Origin: Bacillota bacterium
GTDB taxonomy: Bacteria > Bacillota > Clostridia > Clostridiales > Clostridiaceae
DNA: 10,633 nt
Assembly (NCBI GenBank): GCA_030706015.1
Contig: JAUZPI010000125.1
Location: forward strand, 1-10,633
Reading direction: 5' to 3'
The first letter of the stretch is position 1. Each line of letters begins with the position of its first letter. The notes below the pieces were generated by a model. The model was not told the origin of the DNA. It searched no databases and was given only the letters and a program-made list of their open reading frames with translations. Below are positions 7,056 through 10,633 of this stretch, piece after piece. A program made the position numbers and the translations under genes.

Positions 7056-7151
7056 GAAATCCACTTGAAGTACAAGCGGAAGAAGAAACAAAACCATTAA
7101 TATATACCAATAGAAAGAAACGCCTTTTCTAAGATGGGGGGTTAGGAGTCG

Positions 7152-7682
7152 GTGAATTTTAAAATTATTAATAAGGAAAACAAGGAAAGTTTAAGAGAAG
7201 AATTTATAAAAAGATTTGTAAATACTGAGGCGGATCATTATAAAAAATACATAGCCACGTTAAAAGAGTATCCAGATGGGATGTGTTATGATGGATACTT
7301 ATGGGACTCATTAAAAGCAGATTATAAACAAATAGAAAGAACTATGGAACAAGCTATAGAATACTTAAAACACAAAGAAAATGTATTCGTAATGTGGGAC
7401 ATTTATTCACAACATCGAGTTTATGATAATTCTAAACTGGCTACAAATTACCCCAAAGATACGGTTATTGAAACCAATTCACGAGAATTGTGTAAATTGG
7501 TAGAAACAGAGTGGGGGAACTATCTTATAGGTGATGAAAATTATTTACCTGAGGATATTTATATATACGATGAGAAATTGAATTGGTACGTGATCTTTAC
7601 TCATGAAGGATATGATAGCTATACAAATCCTGATTTAGGTGAGGATGAATATATACGTATCTGTTTCGTTCATGCATTATAA
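7152..7682 (+). CDS. Cassette 9 protein, possibly DUF4275-like
   Basis: A 176-residue soluble protein. The start is GTG at 7152, preceded by GGGGGG and TAGGAG; AGGAG is only three bases from GTG, so the G run may be the real binding site. The sequence has a helical N-terminal part, VFVMWDIYSQHRVYD (78-92), and near the end IYIYDEKLNWYVIFTHEGYDSY (136-157). A Trp-x-x-Ser region followed later by a Trp and Thr-His-Glu recalls the DUF4275 family, whose function is unknown; I hold this at low confidence. The leader is 102 bases, and the gene ends 40 bases before attC9. Confidence 0.8.
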   Translation: MNFKIINKENKESLREEFIKRFVNTEADHYKKYIATLKEYPDGMCYDGYLWDSLKADYKQIERTMEQAIEYLKHKENVFVMWDIYSQHRVYDNSKLATNYPKDTVIETNSRELCKLVETEWGNYLIGDENYLPEDIYIYDEKLNWYVIFTHEGYDSYTNPDLGEDEYIRICFVHAL

Positions 7683-7722
7683 GAGGTAGTCTAAATAGTT
7701 ATATTTGCAGCTACGGGATTTC

Positions 7723-7855
7723 CACTAACAAAACACTCAAGTCCGCTTTGGCTTGAGAAGACAGCCAAAGCACATTCCTTCACCGTCGCAAGCGCAGCTA
7801 GGGGGTATTCCTCTGGGGTCCGGTTCAGGAACGTCTTGAGTGCGGAACGTTAGAT
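7723..7855 (+). other. attC9 recombination site
   Basis: R'' is CACTAAC at 7723-7729 and R' is GTTAGAT at 7849-7855 (133 bp). CACTCAAG pairs with CTTGAGTG. The first arm pairs CTTTGGCT with AGCCAAAG around TGAGAAGAC, and the second arm, with GGGGGTATTCCTC and GGTCCGGTTCAGGAACG, is the same type as in attC7. Confidence 0.92.
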
Positions 7856-7993
7856 GAAATCCTGTAAAAGTGAGTGCTCTCCAAAAGTTTTTAAAAATGA
7901 AAATATCCATTGATCTTTAAATAAAAGCCTCACGTTTGAAAACTTTATAATATACGCTAATAACTCAATACAGATTTTAAGGGGTGAAATAAT

Positions 7994-8470
7994 ATGAGTA
8001 GTTATATTCCTCCCGTAGGGCTAAATTACCGTCCAAAGGAAAATGACATAGACCCAGTATCGTTATCAAACACGCTATGCAGGATAGTTTCTTTTCTTCA
8101 AAGTAAAGATCCAAATATTAAGTTAAATATATACAATGATTGGTGGCAACATGATGGATTACATTTTGAGAAAGGATTAATAGGATACGATGATTTATTT
8201 GACATTATAGAAACTCCGAGAACTATATTTGAGAATATGCCAGGAGATGATTGGGTTTACATTGGAGTTTCATCGGAAGTTAATTCTTGGTATTTGCGTT
8301 TCTACCTAGATTGGAACAGGAATGATGAGCACCTGTTAGGAAGGTTTGATATAACAGTTCCACTAAAGATGGGTAATGAATTTGAAAATGAAGTTATATC
8401 AAAGTTAGATTTTAGCATAAAGAAGGAGGACTCGAAGAGTTATTATGAAAGAATTATACTAAAAAGCTGA
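7994..8470 (+). CDS. Cassette 10 protein of unknown function
   Basis: A 158-residue soluble protein, not assigned. The ATG follows AAGGGGTG by about seven bases. A TATAAT string occurs in the 144-base leader near 7945, but no fitting -35 was found at normal distance. The sequence has a Trp pair in NDWWQHDG (residues about 52-59), then GDDWVYIGVSSEVNSWYLRF and DWNRND, then LLGRFDITVPL. The order suggests an alpha-beta fold with a central sheet and short helices. No membrane segment is visible. About 130 bases of non-coding sequence follow before attC10, including a weak hairpin and a ribosome-binding-like GAGGGG before a four-codon frame MAKA. Confidence 0.85.
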   Translation: MSSYIPPVGLNYRPKENDIDPVSLSNTLCRIVSFLQSKDPNIKLNIYNDWWQHDGLHFEKGLIGYDDLFDIIETPRTIFENMPGDDWVYIGVSSEVNSWYLRFYLDWNRNDEHLLGRFDITVPLKMGNEFENEVISKLDFSIKKEDSKSYYERIILKS

Positions 8471-8599
8471 TTATTAGTTAATTTGATTATTTCTTTGTGC
8501 ATAAATCTAAGATAATCATAATATCATTTGATTTATTATATTGTTCAATAGAGGGGATTTGGAATGGCAAAAGCTTAGGGCGTAGTGCTTACGGACTTC

Positions 8600-8771
8600 A
8601 TCTAACAAAGCACTCAAGTTCGCTTTGGCTGTGATGGGCTAAGCCTTCGGAGAATCCAAAGCACATGCCTCAGCTACCCGAGCCAGAGCTTAGAAAAACT
8701 AACATAAGAGCAATGTAGCTTTTCTAAGTTCCTGTAATGCTGCGGCACGTCTTGAGTGCGAAACGTTATAC
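8600..8771 (+). other. attC10 recombination site (long form)
   Basis: R'' is ATCTAAC at 8600-8606 and R' is GTTATAC at 8765-8771 (172 bp). CACTCAAG pairs with CTTGAGTG. The first arm CTTTGG/CCAAAG has a longer loop than usual, and the second arm pairs AGCTTAGAAAA with TTTTCTAAG around AACATAAGAGCAATGT. attC11 has the same second arm. Confidence 0.92.
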
Positions 8772-8812
8772 GCAATATATCCTAGTAGTAAAAAAGGTTA
8801 TTGGAGGTTATT

Positions 8813-9412
8813 ATGGGGAATTATAATTCAAATCAAAATTTGTTTCTAGATCCTTGGGAAGAAATAGAATCAAATAATTTATATTTTGAGAGTGAGCTAT
8901 ATAAAGAATTAAGTAAAGAACATAAATTATTTGGAATCAAAGTAAAAGCTATAGCTCGAAAATGTGATGATATATTATTTTATCTAAATAATGATTGTGA
9001 TAATTATGCACTTGTACATTTAACATGGAAGGGAAAAAGTGAAGAAAATCCACATTGGCCAGTAGCAAAACTATTCTCTAATCTTGAAGAATGGAAGGTG
9101 CTTCATATGATTCCAGATTATATCGAATATTATGATTCACACAAAATGTTTGAAGTATTAGAATCACATAAAAGGATAAATAATGAGCTTGCTTTATTTG
9201 GAAAAATGTCGCCATGTATAAAGCTCGGCTGTTATCTTATTAATAAAGAGAATGTTGAAGATAATTATATAGTTAAAGGTATTGAAACTTTAAACTATAT
9301 TGATAAAAATAAAGTCGGTCCAAACCCTTGGGTAATAATAGAGCCTAAGATAACTACTCCTAATGCAGAAGAATTTATTGGCAAGAAGTACATTATTGGA
9401 ATAAATGAATAA
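8813..9412 (+). CDS. Cassette 11 protein of unknown function with a VHLTW motif
   Basis: A 199-residue soluble protein. The ATG at 8813 is chosen over TTG 8801 because GGAGG at 8803-8807 is five bases before it and would otherwise be inside the gene. The leader is 47 bases, leaving no room for a full promoter. A central segment YALVHLTWKGKSEENPHWP (residues about 65-83) is the most distinctive part; similar VHLTW segments occur in small uncharacterised bacterial proteins, as far as I recall. A final region WVIIEPKITTPNAEEFIGKK follows. There is no membrane segment. The function is unknown. Confidence 0.85.
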   Translation: MGNYNSNQNLFLDPWEEIESNNLYFESELYKELSKEHKLFGIKVKAIARKCDDILFYLNNDCDNYALVHLTWKGKSEENPHWPVAKLFSNLEEWKVLHMIPDYIEYYDSHKMFEVLESHKRINNELALFGKMSPCIKLGCYLINKENVEDNYIVKGIETLNYIDKNKVGPNPWVIIEPKITTPNAEEFIGKKYIIGINE

Positions 9413-9454
9413 GAGCATTAACAGGTATTTTAAAGTTTAAGTTTTCTATACTGC

Positions 9455-9611
9455 GTATAACAAGATGTTCAAGTCCGCTTTGCATGAGAAGACTGCAAAG
9501 CACATCCGCCAGCTAACCGAGCCAGAATTTAGAAAAGCTAACATAAGAGCTATGTAAGCCTTTCTAAATTCCTGTAGCACTGGCAGACGTCTTGAACAAG
9601 AAACGTTATAC
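9455..9611 (+). other. attC11 recombination site
   Basis: R'' is GTATAAC at 9455-9461 and R' is GTTATAC at 9605-9611 (157 bp). GTTCAAG pairs with CTTGAAC. The first arm is CTTTGCA/TGCAAAG around TGAGAAGAC, and the second pairs AATTTAGAAAAG with CTTTCTAAATT around CTAACATAAGAGCTATGTAAG. It shares the R''-side arm with attC7 and attC8 and the second arm with attC10. Confidence 0.92.
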
Positions 9612-9734
9612 GCAACTTTGTTGATAGAAAGCAAATAGTAGAAGTTTTTTAGATGTAAATTTATTGATGGGAATTGTAAAATATTACATAACAAAGAACT
9701 CAATAATATTGGGGAGAATGGGGGGTAAGTTAGT

Positions 9735-10229
9735 ATGAATTTGAAAGATATTAGCTACAAAAGAGCTTCTGTTGAAAATGTTGATGCTCTTCTAAATATA
9801 ATTATAAGATGTATGAAAGAGGTAAATTACAAAGACTATACTGATGAGCAATCTAATAAGTATCTAAGTATGTTTACGAAAGAATGGTTAACTAATATTA
9901 TTGCAACGAGACACTATTATGAAGCTTGGTATGATGGCAAAATTATAGCTTCAGGTGGAGTTAGCCGAGATTACAGCCAATATAAGCAGAGCTATTTTAC
10001 TGCAATATTTGTTAAACCTGATTTTCATGGCTTAGGGGTAGGAAAAGATTTGATTCTGTTTTTGGAACAAGATGAATGGTGCCTTGATAGTAATCTGATT
10101 GAAATTCCATCGTCTAAAAGCTCACATGGGTTTTATCATAAATTAGGGTATCAGTATCGCACAAGTCCACCAGTTTTTAATGAAGATGATGGCTCTACGA
10201 TCATGTATAAGTACAGAAAAGAAGTGTAA
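9735..10229 (+). CDS. GNAT-family N-acetyltransferase
   Basis: A 164-residue single-domain acetyltransferase. The acetyl-CoA site is clear: AIFVKPDFHGLGVGKDLI (residues 90-107), which has HGLGVG where the family has (Q/R)xxGxG, followed by a helix with LFLEQDEW. Before it is the strand pair EAWYDGKIIASGGVSRD (63-79), and after it HGFYHKLGY (131-139). The acceptor is not predictable. The ATG follows GGGGGG by about nine bases after a 129-base leader. It is only distantly similar to the GNAT of cassette 4, so the two were captured separately and did not arise by duplication. Confidence 0.92.
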   Translation: MNLKDISYKRASVENVDALLNIIIRCMKEVNYKDYTDEQSNKYLSMFTKEWLTNIIATRHYYEAWYDGKIIASGGVSRDYSQYKQSYFTAIFVKPDFHGLGVGKDLILFLEQDEWCLDSNLIEIPSSKSSHGFYHKLGYQYRTSPPVFNEDDGSTIMYKYRKEV

Positions 10230-10320
10230 TTTATTGCGATTCATGAACAATATTCTTTTTATGTGAAGCAAATTTGAGTTTTTGAATGGATTTAGCTCAA
10301 AGGGTAGAGGCTAAAGCAGC

Positions 10321-10434
10321 GTATAACAAAAAATTCTCGTTCAGCTTGGCTTGGAAAGACAGCCAAGCTACACCTGCGAAGCTAAGAAAAGAGCTTTCTA
10401 AGCTTCTGGGTGTCGGGAATTAGAGACGTTATAC
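10321..10434 (+). other. attC12 recombination site
   Basis: R'' is GTATAAC at 10321-10327 and R' is GTTATAC at 10428-10434 (114 bp). AATTCTCG pairs with CGGGAATT with one wobble. The arms CAGCTTGGCT/AGCCAAGCT and GAAGCT/AGCTTC are nearly the same as in attC4, with only a few base differences over the whole site. Confidence 0.92.
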
Positions 10435-10596
10435 GCAACTTTGTTTGTAGTCAGCAATTAGTTAGATTTTTTAAAATTTGGCTTTGTTTAAGAATGCTGT
10501 TGAAAATAATATAATTTTTAATAAGTTGTTTGCAACTGTAAGATAATGTGAAGCGAAAAAGTTTATATTATATACATGATGATGAGGAGGATTTTT

Positions 10597-10633
10597 ATGA
10601 AGGACCCATACGAAATATGTCCCACTTTTGAAA
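10597..10633 (+). CDS. Start of cassette 13 gene, possibly a third GNAT acetyltransferase
   Basis: The last 37 bases begin with ATG after a strong binding site AGGAGG six bases upstream and read MKDPYEICPTFE before the window ends. This resembles, from memory, the N-terminus of a clostridial-type GNAT group beginning with an acidic-tyrosine stretch, Cys-Pro and Phe-Glu, but twelve residues are too few to be sure. A cysteine-containing protein of another family with an ICP motif is an alternative. The leader of 169 bases after attC12 is the longest here and A+T-rich. Confidence 0.6.
   Translation, partial: MKDPYEICPTFE

Larger units (their letters stand above)
1..10633 (+). mobile_element. 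Integron gene-cassette array, internal segment
   Basis: Twelve direct-oriented attC sites occur at roughly 0.7-1 kb spacing, each starting with an R'' box ending in TAAC and ending with an R' core of GTTANNY form preceded by AAC, CGC or similar. Between them lie single genes, nearly all with their own ribosome binding site, all on the + strand. In every complete cassette the R'' box is complementary to the first bases of that same cassette (for example cassette 9 starts TTAGTGG and ends CCACTAAC), which is what excision as a circle and reinsertion predict. The attC sites are visibly richer in G+C than the genes. No intI or attI is present, so class and host cannot be fixed from the window; T. 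denticola-like or clostridial chromosomal integrons are the closest guess. Confidence 0.93.

Noticed and set aside
8555..8577. Ribosome-binding-like GAGGGG before ATG in the tail of cassette 10
   Set aside because: The frame has only four codons (MAKA); at most the start of a deleted gene.
9446..9703. 85-codon frame on the minus strand
   Set aside because: Covers attC11 and the leader of cassette 12, where the base pattern is explained by the recombination site.
9687..9706. A partial attC-like start (ACATAACAAAGAACTCAA) in the leader of cassette 12
   Set aside because: It resembles the R''/L'' side of attC10, but no matching L' and R' follow before the gene, so it may be chance or a decayed end.
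657..10434. CRISPR array or plain interspersed repeats
   Set aside because: The repeats are long, imperfect, internally palindromic and separated by whole genes; the R and L boxes with matching cassette ends show attC sites.

Overview
The window is an internal stretch of an integron gene-cassette array in a very A+T-rich genome. Twelve attC recombination sites, all in the same orientation, separate thirteen cassettes (eleven complete, one partial at each end). Every credible gene is on the + strand, one main gene per cassette. No integrase gene (intI) and no attI site lie in the window, so its ends do not mark the ends of the array. The host is not determinable with certainty. The low G+C, purine-rich ribosome binding sites and Firmicute-flavoured proteins (YcxB-like protein, GNAT enzymes) suit a low-GC anaerobe. 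Treponema denticola is a known carrier of a large A+T-rich cassette array, and a Clostridia-type Firmicute is an alternative.

Layout (crossover points put just after the G of each GTT core): cassette 1 (to 828) ends an antitoxin-like gene and carries a zeta-type kinase toxin; cassette 2 (829-1803), 3 (1804-2806), 7 (5257-6242), 8 (6243-7049), 9 (7050-7849), 10 (7850-8765) and 11 (8766-9605) carry soluble proteins of unknown function; cassette 4 (2807-3599) and 12 (9606-10428) carry GNAT acetyltransferases; cassette 5 (3600-4397) carries a YcxB-like two-helix membrane protein; cassette 6 (4398-5256) a four-helix membrane protein plus leftover coding-like fragments; cassette 13 (from 10429) starts a gene that may be a third GNAT. 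The gene-free stretches of roughly 260-370 bases between genes are fully accounted for by an attC site plus the 5' leader of the next cassette.

The sites themselves are the most interesting part. Within each complete cassette the first bases after the crossover are complementary to the last bases before and through R'', often over 12-19 positions and not just the 7-base R box, so each cassette has short terminal inverted repeats. Ten of twelve attC sites carry an extra hairpin arm next to the L'' box, which would give a Y-shaped single-stranded fold; attC3 is a simple single hairpin. Two long attC sites (1 and 5) hold a terminator-like hairpin followed by seven T. The genes probably work independently of each other: this is a store of accessory functions (toxin-antitoxin stabilisation, acetyl transfer, membrane and probably protective proteins) and not a pathway.
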